In this document: one piece after another, positions 1 through 6,479 of the stretch
Layout of the letters: every line of letters begins with the position of its first letter
Numbering within the stretch: the stretch's first letter is position 1
NCBI GenBank assembly: GCA_001003855.1
Contig: LCPX01000027.1
Span: forward strand, 9,789-21,110
Length of the DNA stretch: 11,322 nt
Direction of reading: 5' to 3'
Source: Candidatus Moranbacteria bacterium GW2011_GWE1_49_15
Lineage (GTDB): Bacteria > Patescibacteriota > Minisyncoccia > Moranbacterales > GWC2-37-73
The notes under the pieces: generated by a model
The model's database searches: none
Told to the model about the DNA's origin: nothing
The model's input: the letters and a program-made list of their open reading frames with translations, nothing else
Position numbers and translations under genes: made by a program

Positions 1-7
1 AACAAGC

Positions 8-32
8 AAAAACGCCCCGAAGGGCGTTTTTT
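8..32. terminator. Bidirectional intrinsic terminator
   Basis: A perfect 10-bp stem (8-17 with 22-31) closes a four-base loop, CGAA on + and TTCG on -. It is flanked by A-runs and T-runs, so it can stop transcription on either strand. It lies 14 bases past the stop of the minus-strand transglycosylase gene and would also serve a plus-strand gene ending before the window. Confidence 0.9.
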
Positions 33-45
33 GGCTTATTCGATC

Positions 46-924
46 TTATCCGAGCAACCTTCTGTAGTTGGAAGCCCAGTAGAGGATCTGGTTGGCATAC
101 CAGTCGTACTGCCAGGAAGTGGTTCCCGAAAGATACATCTTGGCAGCGTTCCTTTCGGCATAATAGTTATGCTTGGTAACGCCCGGGGTGTCTGAGAGCA
201 GAAGCGCCATGGCGACTACACCGTCTTTGACCACCCAGGGATCGGGATTGTCTTTTCCGACAAGCTCACCGATCTTATCCTCGAAAAGGAGCCAAGTGTC
301 GGGCATGAACTGGGGAATACCCATCGCTCCACCGGTTCCTGCATATCTGGAAGGGTTACAGGAAACCCTGACTTCCTCGTAATCCCTGCCTATTTTCTCG
401 GCTATACCTTTGATTTTCTCCCTCCTCTCAATAAAGGTGTTGTAGGCCCTCTGGCTCAATTGGCCGTTTTGGTAGGCCCTTTCGGCGCCTTCCTCGACTT
501 CCCTATATGAACATTGTCCGGTGTTCCTTCCGAGGTCGGATTCCACCACGAGCATACCCATGAGAAAGTCCTTTCTGACACCCGTTTTCTCACTGGCGAA
601 TTCTACCGCCTCTTCCACCTGTTCAAGATGGGATTTATTATTCGTTTCCTTCGCTTCTTTCGTTTCTTTTTTCTCTTTTTTGTCCTTCTTGTTGCCGAAC
701 AGTTTCTTGTCGCTGTCCTTGTTTTCCTCCTGGGCCTCGATCTGGGACTCGTTGTATATCTCTATCTTCTTGACCGTCTGCAGTTTCTCCTTGGCGGATT
801 CTGCGATCTTTTTGAGCGGCGACTCAAACGCCTGGGCGCTGGCTACCGATGTTATCGAAGTGGTGACAAGTACCGTAAGTACTATGGCTATCTGACCTAT
901 CCTTACTATATTTTTCTTACAAAT
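46..924 (-). CDS. Exported MltB-type lytic transglycosylase, apparent ATT start
   Basis: Predicted peptidoglycan lytic transglycosylase of the MltB/SLT_2 type, which cleaves the MurNAc-GlcNAc bond outside the membrane. Read from ATT at 924, the product is 292 residues. Residues 1-30 form a signal peptide: basic CKKNIVR, a hydrophobic run, then a cut site after SVASA. Residues 41-100 are a very charged Lys/Glu linker, probably helical. The catalytic domain starts near 104. Glu128 in VVESDLGRN matches the MltB catalytic Glu, and GAMGIPQFMPDTW begins at 199. Cys138 and Cys189 could form a disulfide. The frame is open from 942 to the TAA at 46-48, but no ATG, GTG or TTG lies upstream of the signal peptide. 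The first GTG (618) would remove both signal peptide and linker, so I prefer a non-standard start. ATT at 924 fits best, with ATA codons further in as alternatives. The gene stands alone, with its own promoter and a structured leader. Confidence 0.8.
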   Translation of the reverse strand: MCKKNIVRIGQIAIVLTVLVTTSITSVASAQAFESPLKKIAESAKEKLQTVKKIEIYNESQIEAQEENKDSDKKLFGNKKDKKEKKETKEAKETNNKSHLEQVEEAVEFASEKTGVRKDFLMGMLVVESDLGRNTGQCSYREVEEGAERAYQNGQLSQRAYNTFIERREKIKGIAEKIGRDYEEVRVSCNPSRYAGTGGAMGIPQFMPDTWLLFEDKIGELVGKDNPDPWVVKDGVVAMALLLSDTPGVTKHNYYAERNAAKMYLSGTTSWQYDWYANQILYWASNYRRLLG

Positions 925-1034
925 ATGTTTGGTTTTTAATTGTTAGAGCCGGCTGCTCCTTTGTTTTGAAGGGCGGCCGATTCAATTGTCACGGGCAAGG
1001 CGGATTTCACTTTCGGATCATTTCCGACCTGTCC

Positions 1035-1084
1035 GGGCAAACAAAAAAGCGTTTCATACTCGAAACACTCTTTTACTTTTGCCC
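1035..1084 (-). promoter_or_regulatory. Leader hairpin with U-tract (terminator or attenuator)
   Basis: Read on the minus strand, AGTGTTTC (1069-1062) pairs with GAAACGCT (1055-1048), including one G-U pair, around a 6-base loop, and six T follow at 1047-1042. That is an intrinsic terminator specific to the minus strand. An outer inverted repeat, GGGCAAA/TTTGCCC (1084-1078 with 1041-1035), encloses the whole unit. It lies 7-50 bases downstream of the predicted start of the 1089-1117 promoter, so it sits in the leader of the transglycosylase mRNA. It could also simply terminate readthrough from the trehalose phosphorylase gene, which stops at 1222. Bases 925-1034 hold no other feature I can support. 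They include an AAAGGAG at about 961-955 that is too far from 924 to act as its ribosome binding site. Confidence 0.6.
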
Positions 1085-1088
1085 AACT

Positions 1089-1117
1089 ATTCTAGCGCAA
1101 GCCCCTCTGGTTGTCAA
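1089..1117 (-). promoter_or_regulatory. Sigma70-type promoter of the transglycosylase gene
   Basis: On the minus strand a consensus -35 TTGACA (1117-1112) is followed by exactly 17 bases and a -10 TAGAAT (1094-1089). The predicted start is near 1082, giving a leader of about 158 bases before the ATT at 924. It is the only promoter in the window with a perfect -35 box. Confidence 0.75.
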
Positions 1118-1221
1118 GGATTTAGGGTGGGTAAAGATTGACAAAAAGTCATTTTGTGGCTTAGGAGAGGCGCCCCCGGGATGTGGATAATTTGAAAAAA
1201 AACGGCATTTTTTTGTTTTTT

Positions 1222-3108
1222 CTAATTCGCATCCAAAACGTTTTGCGTCGCGACAGGCACGTTGACAATTTGCTCCATTTTTTCATTTTCGTCGATCAAG
1301 TCACGCACGTATCTCCGATTCCCCGCAACGAATCCGTTCTCCATCAATTTGGTTGCCAAAAAGAGCCATTTGATCGCGTTGCTGATCGTAAAATGCTCCT
1401 TACTGACAAGCTCCTGCGCGTTTGCGCTGATTCGCGCATAAGATTCCCTATCCTTGAAAAGTCCGTGCAGGTGCTTCGCGACGACCTTCGTGTCGCCCAC
1501 CTTCACCAAGTACCCGGTCACGCCGTGCTCGATTTGCAAAGGTATTCCGCCGGTTTTATATGCGATTACCGGTATACCCTTGTCCAAAGCCTCGGAAACC
1601 TTCACTTCGAAACCTTCCTTGTGCGAAAGCTGGAGAGCGACGAAAGCGCCCCGCATGATCGCATTGAGGATCTGGTCGCTGTGCGGCAGGCGCGCGACCT
1701 TGATGTCGTCCGCATACTTTTTGAAAGTATCCAATTTCAAGATGTTCATCACTTCGTTATAAATCGGGGCGGCTTCCGGATCATCGACTGATCCGTGTCC
1801 CGCGATCACAAGCTGGGGCATGTCCTTGTCGGCAATCCCTTCTTCATGCAGTTTTTTCCTGAATCTCCTGTATGATTCAATGACGTCCGGAATTCCCTTG
1901 GAAGGATCGAAGCGCGCGATCTGCGTTATGTACGGCCTTTTCAAATCCAAAGGCTTCTGACCATGCTTTTCCAAGATATCGTTGAAAACCGCCAGATAAT
2001 ACGCGATCTGTTTTTTGGAAAGTTTCTTGTTCAGCCCGTCCAACTTGTCGGTCGAAGCTCCCAATAAAACCGTCTTGGAAAGAGGGGCGTTTCTGGGGAT
2101 GAATTTTTCAACCGGATGGCTGACGAAAAGATCCGCGTTCCTGATATTGCTCCAAAGATAGTTCCATGTCCGATACTGCACGGTTCCGGGAGTGTCCATC
2201 AACTCGGTCTCCAGTTGTATATGGGAACGGTATATTATCTTCATCTTCGGATTGGTTTTTTTCAGATAAGGGATCATCCCAGACGGTTGCGGGTCGTCGA
2301 TAACCGCGACCGTGGCTTTTTTGAAAATATCCTCGAATTCCTTGGCATTGTCCGAGCTCCACTTCTCAAATATTTTTTTATCATTTCCTTCAAGTTCCAC
2401 GCCATGGGGCGCGACCGCCTGCAGGACGTTGTGGAATTTTTTCTTGGTTATCTCGAATACTTCTTTTTTCGCCCTCATGACATACCAATCCGCGTCGATT
2501 CCTAAAAGACGGAAAAGCCTTATGAGCGCGTGACGCATCAGCGCGACTCCCCCTCCCCGCGGGGTGGAGCTGAAAAACACCAACTTGCCGTCCATTTCCC
2601 TGAACTTATCGGCATAATATTCCAAACGCGAAAACTCTTTCCTGTCCGATATTTTCCGGAAATCCCCGATTCCCCCAAGCCTGACCGTGCGCACTCTCCT
2701 GTTTTCACCGAGCTTGAGTTCCACGATCCCGTTCTCGTCGAAATTTCCCGCCACCTCTTCAGCGATCCAAAGTGCCTGGTCTTTTCCGATCTGAGAAGGC
2801 GGTTGTTCAAAAACATATGGCACCATATCCTCTTTCAGCCAAGCATCCATGGTCAAGTCCCTGGAAATCCATTTTCCCGAAAAGCCCGCCGCGACGATTT
2901 TCAAACCGTTCAAGGAAGCGTGTTTTCGAAGATAGGAGAAAATATCCTTCTTCATCTTGACCTTGTCCGAGGTGACGCGGCCCGAATAAAAAAAATCGCC
3001 GCCATTTCTGACCGCAACATGAAACACATCCTCGTCGATGCTGATTCCCGCATAGGCGAATCCGGGCATTTTTTTCCTCTCATCCTTTTGGATATCTTTC
3101 TTGGCCAT
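1222..3108 (-). CDS. Trehalose phosphorylase, retaining, fungal type (GT4)
   Basis: Predicted cytoplasmic retaining trehalose phosphorylase (EC 2.4.1.231 type), which reversibly converts trehalose plus phosphate to glucose 1-phosphate plus glucose. The 628-residue protein has an N-terminal region (about 1-165) like that of the Clitocybe/Grifola enzymes, then a GT-B fold. Visible motifs are STPRGGGVALMRHA (181-194), VIDDPQPSGMIPY (about 259-271), RSHIQLE (294-300) and RFDPSKG (409-415). The GT4 EX7E motif is Glu498...Glu506 in HKEGFEVKVSEAL, followed by the C-terminal YKTGG loop. No signal peptide is visible. The related alternative is a TreT-type trehalose synthase using NDP-glucose. The N-terminal extension and the GGGVALMRHA block favour the phosphorylase. 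ATG at 3108 follows GGAAACAT, a weak ribosome binding site. An extended -10 lies 32 bases upstream, and the gene appears monocistronic. Confidence 0.8.
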   Translation of the reverse strand: MAKKDIQKDERKKMPGFAYAGISIDEDVFHVAVRNGGDFFYSGRVTSDKVKMKKDIFSYLRKHASLNGLKIVAAGFSGKWISRDLTMDAWLKEDMVPYVFEQPPSQIGKDQALWIAEEVAGNFDENGIVELKLGENRRVRTVRLGGIGDFRKISDRKEFSRLEYYADKFREMDGKLVFFSSTPRGGGVALMRHALIRLFRLLGIDADWYVMRAKKEVFEITKKKFHNVLQAVAPHGVELEGNDKKIFEKWSSDNAKEFEDIFKKATVAVIDDPQPSGMIPYLKKTNPKMKIIYRSHIQLETELMDTPGTVQYRTWNYLWSNIRNADLFVSHPVEKFIPRNAPLSKTVLLGASTDKLDGLNKKLSKKQIAYYLAVFNDILEKHGQKPLDLKRPYITQIARFDPSKGIPDVIESYRRFRKKLHEEGIADKDMPQLVIAGHGSVDDPEAAPIYNEVMNILKLDTFKKYADDIKVARLPHSDQILNAIMRGAFVALQLSHKEGFEVKVSEALDKGIPVIAYKTGGIPLQIEHGVTGYLVKVGDTKVVAKHLHGLFKDRESYARISANAQELVSKEHFTISNAIKWLFLATKLMENGFVAGNRRYVRDLIDENEKMEQIVNVPVATQNVLDAN

Positions 3109-3139
3109 ATGTTTCCAATTAGATAATTAGCTTGCCTGC

Positions 3140-3148
3140 ATTGTAACA
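3140..3148 (-). promoter_or_regulatory. Extended -10 promoter of trehalose phosphorylase
   Basis: On the minus strand TGT directly precedes TACAAT (3145-3140), an extended -10. I see no convincing -35. The predicted start near 3133 leaves a 25-base leader. Confidence 0.55.
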
Positions 3149-3161
3149 CACCGGCATAAAT

Positions 3162-3194
3162 GAAAACACCCATGGAAAAAAATCCGGGTGTTTC
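3162..3194 (-). terminator. Terminator-like inverted repeat after the DUF378 gene
   Basis: AAACACCC (3164-3171) and GGGTGTTT (3186-3193) form an 8-bp stem with a 14-base loop. On the minus strand it ends in TTTTCATTT, a modest T-tract. It lies about 30 bases past the DUF378 stop and upstream of the trehalose phosphorylase promoter, so it separates the two units. Confidence 0.6.
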
Positions 3195-3222
3195 ATTCCT
3201 TAAGCGTTCTGCGCGTCTTTTT

Positions 3223-3453
3223 CTACATCTGATCACCTTTTGAACAGAATTTGCAACTCTGCTTATGGATGGCGACTTCGTATACCGCGGAGAGTCCGAC
3301 CAATACGTAAATGATCCTGGAAACCACGGCTCCGTCACCGCCGAATAAATCACCGATTCCCCATTGGAAAAGACCCACCAGGAGCCAATTCAAGCCTCCG
3401 ATAACAAGGAGCAGGAAAGTTAGCGAGTGAAGACCTTTCATATATTTGTTCAT
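3223..3453 (-). CDS. DUF378 family small membrane protein
   Basis: Small inner-membrane protein of the DUF378 family (function unknown), 76 residues from ATG 3453. Two membrane segments are visible, about 5-25 (LHSLTFLLLVIGGLNWLLVGLF) and 40-60 (VVSRIIYVLVGLSAVYEV). The GGLNWLLVG and SRIIYVLVGL blocks are characteristic of the family. An in-frame TTG at 3465 would add four residues (MKQA), but I prefer the ATG because it gives the usual family N-terminus. After the second segment is a short tail with a CKFC (CxxC) pair, which could bind metal or form a disulfide and which I do not recall as typical of the family. No good ribosome binding site or promoter is visible. Confidence 0.8.
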   Translation of the reverse strand: MNKYMKGLHSLTFLLLVIGGLNWLLVGLFQWGIGDLFGGDGAVVSRIIYVLVGLSAVYEVAIHKQSCKFCSKGDQM

Positions 3454-3585
3454 CGCTTGTTTCAATTAAATGGACCGGCCTCGACCTTTTTCTTTTGTGC
3501 CCGTCCGGATTATTTCTAAAGACTACTACAAACATTTTCATTTTTTATGACGGGTCGGGAAATGAAGGAAGTCCGGGCGATGTAG

Positions 3586-3591
3586 TATAAT
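3586..3591 (+). promoter_or_regulatory. -10 box of the cupredoxin gene
   Basis: A consensus TATAAT sits 32 bases before the ATG at 3624, giving a predicted start near 3598 and a 26-base leader. The -35 region (TGAAGG, 17 bases upstream) is poor, and this one has no TGn extension. Confidence 0.55.
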
Positions 3592-3623
3592 GGAAGTGAA
3601 CTAAGACACTAACCGTCAAAAAA

Positions 3624-4061
3624 ATGAAAGCCAAAGTATTGATAATAACCTTGCTGGCGTTGTCGGTAGTGATCGCCGCATCTTTCCTGTTCGGCAGAAA
3701 AACCTCGGCTCCGGAAACATCGCCGGAGGAAGAAATGGAAATATCTGGATTCCGACAGGTTCCGCCGGAGAATCAGGCCGCTCCGCCCGAAAACACCGTC
3801 TCCATAGAAATGGACAGCGGCAATTTTTTCTTCACTCCCGCCAACCTGACGGTGAAAAAAGGTGACCTGGTCAAAATAGAGTTCACCAACATGGGGCGCC
3901 ATACTTTCGTCATCGACGAGCTCTCAATCAAAAAAACCGTCGTCGCGGAAAAAGAGACGTTGGAATTCGTCGCCGAGAAAGCCGGCACTTTCAAATTTTA
4001 TTGCGACATCCCGGGGCACCAAGCCAGGGGCATGGAAGGGACCATAAACATTGAGGAATAA
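3624..4061 (+). CDS. Membrane-anchored cupredoxin (plastocyanin/azurin-like)
   Basis: Predicted type 1 (blue) copper protein facing the outside of the membrane, 145 residues. Residues 1-23 are a signal anchor (MKAKVLIITLLALSVVIAAS) with no lipobox Cys. Residues 25-57 are a Pro/Glu-rich linker. The cupredoxin fold runs from about 58 to 143. All four classical ligands are present in order: His93 (GRHTFVID), Cys127 (KFYCDIPGH), His132 and Met137. It probably carries electrons or binds copper; the partner cannot be told from the sequence. The ATG follows a run of A with no Shine-Dalgarno. The DoxX-like gene starts 6 bases after the stop, so the two form one transcription unit. Confidence 0.88.
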   Translation: MKAKVLIITLLALSVVIAASFLFGRKTSAPETSPEEEMEISGFRQVPPENQAAPPENTVSIEMDSGNFFFTPANLTVKKGDLVKIEFTNMGRHTFVIDELSIKKTVVAEKETLEFVAEKAGTFKFYCDIPGHQARGMEGTINIEE

Positions 4062-4067
4062 AAAAAA

Positions 4068-4425
4068 ATGAACCTAGCATCCAAATATGTCTTGAAAATA
4101 GGAATCGGTGCGACCTTCATCGCGACCGGCGTCCTGATTTTGAAAAATCCTGAGGGGTGGGCGCTCATGATAAAACTTCCCCGCCGTTTCAGCGATAGTG
4201 ACGACCGCGTATTTCGACATACTTTTGGGAATCTGGTTGATGGTGAATTGGAAAAATAGGATCGCCTACGTCTTAGCTTCCCTTCACCTCATCATCGTGC
4301 TGGCGGTCTCCGGAATCGACGAGGTGACTTATCGCGACATCGGACTGCTGGCGGCGGCGCTCGCGCTTTTCTTCGATATGGGATTGCCCGGCAGGAAAAA
4401 AACAGGTATATCCCCGGCCGTCTGA
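4068..4425 (+). pseudogene. DoxX-like membrane protein gene split by a frame change
   Basis: Two pieces in different frames together look like one DoxX-family membrane protein of about 118 residues, the usual size. The first frame, from ATG 4068, reads MNLASKYVLKIGIGATFIAT and then VLILKNPEGWALMIK up to about 4175. It then loses membrane character and stops at 4259. The +1 frame, picked up near 4177, reads FPAVSAIVTTAYFDILLGI, then LASLHLIIVLAVSG and the typical DoxX end TYRDIGLLAAALALFF, stopping at TGA 4423-4425. Joined, they give four membrane segments. The junction lies in ATAAAACTTCCCCG, where one base too many or two too few would explain the break. It may be a true pseudogene, a sequencing or assembly error, or, less likely, programmed frameshifting. 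The intact second half argues that the lesion is recent or artificial. Confidence 0.65.
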
Positions 4426-4442
4426 AAAGGCGGTTTTCTTTT
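4417..4442 (+). terminator. Intrinsic terminator of the cupredoxin/DoxX unit
   Basis: CCGTCT (4418-4423) pairs with AGGCGG (4428-4433), with one G-U pair, around a GAAA tetraloop, followed by TTTTCTTTT. The stem overlaps the stop codon of the DoxX-like gene. Confidence 0.8.
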
Positions 4443-4466
4443 GCGGAAGAAAAATTTCCCGAATTC

Positions 4467-4475
4467 TGCTATACT
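4467..4475 (+). promoter_or_regulatory. Extended -10 promoter of the MltD-like gene
   Basis: TGC precedes TATACT (4470-4475), an extended -10 without a recognisable -35. The predicted start near 4482 leaves a 30-base leader with no Shine-Dalgarno. Confidence 0.55.
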
Positions 4476-4511
4476 TATCCATATCAATATAAAACCTATC
4501 CGACCGAAAAA

Positions 4512-5699
4512 ATGAGAGCGGAATCCTTCAATCCATACCACGTCGAAAAAAAATCCCTGCAACAGGAAAAAAACGGTTCCTCGAAATTGACGCGGGCAGA
4601 AACGGCCAATAGGTATGTCGAAGAAAAAGGTGAGACGATCGATTTCGGGCGCAGGAAATTTATCGCGGGCCTGCTGGCTACCGGCGCAACGGCCGCGATA
4701 GGAGGCAAAGCCATAGAAACCGTTTTGGAAATGACTAAGTCCGACGATAGCTCCGCAGCGAAAACGGAATCCATGCCCGCTCCGGAAACGAAAGCGGAGC
4801 GACTCGAGAAAGAAGAGGTCGCCTACGTTCCCGAAGATGACCTTACCGACGAAGAAATCAGCCAAATCAAAAACCTTCTGGACTTCGACGCTCCCATAGA
4901 ACTCAACATGGAAAAATATTCCCTACTGGAAAGATCCTGGAAAAACAAATACAGCGACTTCTCCCTTTACAAAAAGGAATTCGACAGCGCCTACGCCAGG
5001 ATGGAAAAATACAAACAGGAACTGTCGGCCTATTTTTCCAAATGCGGAGTCCCGTATGAATTCGTCTATCTTTCCATTCCTGAGTCCTATGCCAAATCAA
5101 AAGCTCTGTCGCACATGAAAGCCCGGGGACCGTACCAATTCACCGAGGAAACAGCTGTCGATTACGGATTGAAAATAAATGGGAAAGTCGACGAGAGGAC
5201 GGATTTTCTCAAAAGCGGCAAAGCTTGCGCGCGCTTTTTGAAGGATCTTTTCAAGGAACTCGGGGATTGGACCTTGGCGCTCCACGCTTACAACGGGGGC
5301 TTTTCCAGAAGATATGCCAAAAAAGCGAAAGCTGGTAACGAGATTCCGTCGGAAGAAGGTTTCTTGGAATATATGGAAAAGGATATCGAGGCGATCCGCC
5401 AGGAAATACACGCCGCGAACCATATAGATTATAAGGTGGCCGAAGGCAATACCCTTTCCGGCATCGCCAAAAAATATTCCGTCAGCTATGACAAACTTCG
5501 TCAATACAACGGCATCCGCGACCCCAGAAGGCTGCAAATAGGCCAAAACATAAAGATTCCGCTCACGGCGGCGAACCGGGAATTCGTTTACAATAAGAAG
5601 GTCTCGGGCAGATTGGAGAACATCCACTACGGCCCCAAATGCAACGCCGCCTTCGAACTCGTCAGGGAAAAACGGAATGAAATGAAAAACACCGCCTAG
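4512..5699 (+). CDS. MltD-like lytic transglycosylase with LysM domain and RR motif
   Basis: Predicted lytic transglycosylase of the SLT/MltD type, 395 residues, cutting peptidoglycan outside the membrane. A hydrophilic N-tail of 46 residues comes first. GRRKFIAGLLATGATAAIGG (46-65) follows: twin Arg, x, Phe, Ile and a hydrophobic stretch, like a Tat signal or a signal anchor. Residues about 75-170 are charged and helical. The SLT domain spans about 160-275: catalytic Glu181 in SIPESYAK, ARGPYQFTEETAVDYGL in place of the usual GxWQFMPxTA block, and WTLALHAYNGG. A LysM domain at about 305-351 (YKVAEGNTLSGIAKKYSVSY to GQNIKIPL) binds glycan strands. A 44-residue tail ends the protein. The ATG at 4512 follows GACCGAAAAA with no clear ribosome binding site. 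The gene is monocistronic between its own promoter and terminator. Confidence 0.87.
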   Translation: MRAESFNPYHVEKKSLQQEKNGSSKLTRAETANRYVEEKGETIDFGRRKFIAGLLATGATAAIGGKAIETVLEMTKSDDSSAAKTESMPAPETKAERLEKEEVAYVPEDDLTDEEISQIKNLLDFDAPIELNMEKYSLLERSWKNKYSDFSLYKKEFDSAYARMEKYKQELSAYFSKCGVPYEFVYLSIPESYAKSKALSHMKARGPYQFTEETAVDYGLKINGKVDERTDFLKSGKACARFLKDLFKELGDWTLALHAYNGGFSRRYAKKAKAGNEIPSEEGFLEYMEKDIEAIRQEIHAANHIDYKVAEGNTLSGIAKKYSVSYDKLRQYNGIRDPRRLQIGQNIKIPLTAANREFVYNKKVSGRLENIHYGPKCNAAFELVREKRNEMKNTA

Positions 5700-5716
5700 A
5701 GCGGTGTTTCTTTTTT
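5687..5716. terminator. Bidirectional terminator between convergent genes
   Basis: AAACACCGC (5687-5695) pairs perfectly with GCGGTGTTT (5701-5709) around a 5-base loop. On + it is followed by CTTTTTT and on - by TTCATT after further T. It covers the stop codon of the MltD-like gene and lies 23 bases beyond the end of rluF, so it serves both. Confidence 0.88.
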
Positions 5717-5738
5717 CCATCATTCAAAAATTTCGATC

Positions 5739-6449
5739 CTAAGCCAATCCCAGTTCCGACAGGAATCTCTTCAGCTCTTCCCCTTTGATTTTCCTGTATT
5801 GTCCGACTTTCAATCCTCCCATTTCGATGTTCATGATGCGTACCCTTTTGAGATCCGTCACGGCGTAACCGAAAAACCCGCACATCCTCCTGATCTGCCT
5901 GTTTTTGCCTTCAGTGAGGGTTATGGAAAAAGTGTTGGTGCTGATTTTCGCGACTTTGCATTCCTTGGTCTTATAACCGTCATCCAGGACCACTCCGGAC
6001 GCCATCTTCCTGACGAACCTCGCGTCGATCGGCTTGTCAGCGCGTACCACATATTCTTTTTCATGTCCTTGCTCGGGAGAAAGAAGCTTTCCGGTCACCC
6101 TACCGTCGTTGGTCAAAATGATGAGTCCGTGCGAATCCTTATCCAATCTTCCCACCGGAAAAACCTTCTTGGGAAAACCGATGATCTCGCTTATACTCAC
6201 CTCCCCACCTTGCGGGCTGTGGGTGATGACATCTTTGGGTTTGTTGAACGCCAAATAGACCCTGCTCTCTTCGGGGCCCGCTTTGGCAGTGACGACGTCC
6301 TTCTCGTCGACCTTGTCACCCAACTTGGCCGGTTTTCCGTTTATCAAAATCCTCCCCTCCCCGATCAACTTGTCAGCCTCCCGTCTTGAGCAGATGTTCT
6401 TGTGCGCCAGATATTTGTTTATCCTCATGGGATATTTTATTTCTTCCAT
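5739..6449 (-). CDS. rluF: 23S rRNA pseudouridine synthase, RluF-like
   Basis: Predicted RsuA-family pseudouridine synthase, closest in my reading to RluF, which in E. coli modifies U2604 of 23S rRNA. The 236 residues show an S4 RNA-binding domain (about 8-50, MRINKYLAHKNICSRREAD), then the catalytic domain with Asp103 in GRLDKDSHGLIILTND. They continue with HEKEY, DKPIDARFVRKM, the Lys/Arg-rich KNRQIRRMCGFFGY and RVRIMN. These blocks match RluF better than RluB or RsuA. A second Met at residue 8 (6428) gives the more usual family N-terminus and is an equally possible start; neither has a ribosome binding site. It begins 30 bases after the stop of the ABC exporter gene with no promoter or terminator between, so it is probably read from that gene's promoter. 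Confidence 0.88.
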   Translation of the reverse strand: MEEIKYPMRINKYLAHKNICSRREADKLIGEGRILINGKPAKLGDKVDEKDVVTAKAGPEESRVYLAFNKPKDVITHSPQGGEVSISEIIGFPKKVFPVGRLDKDSHGLIILTNDGRVTGKLLSPEQGHEKEYVVRADKPIDARFVRKMASGVVLDDGYKTKECKVAKISTNTFSITLTEGKNRQIRRMCGFFGYAVTDLKRVRIMNIEMGGLKVGQYRKIKGEELKRFLSELGLA

Positions 6450-6479
6450 AAATATTTCTCGTATTTCGCCTTTAAAAAA

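Noticed and set aside
1138..1200. Plus-strand promoter from TTGACA at 1138-1143
   Set aside because: No acceptable -10 lies 16-18 bases downstream; the TAATTT near 1187 is far too distant, and no plus-strand gene follows.
5097..5723. Long minus-strand frame of 208 codons opposite the MltD-like gene
   Set aside because: It is the antisense shadow of a gene with clear SLT and LysM motifs and shows no motifs of its own.
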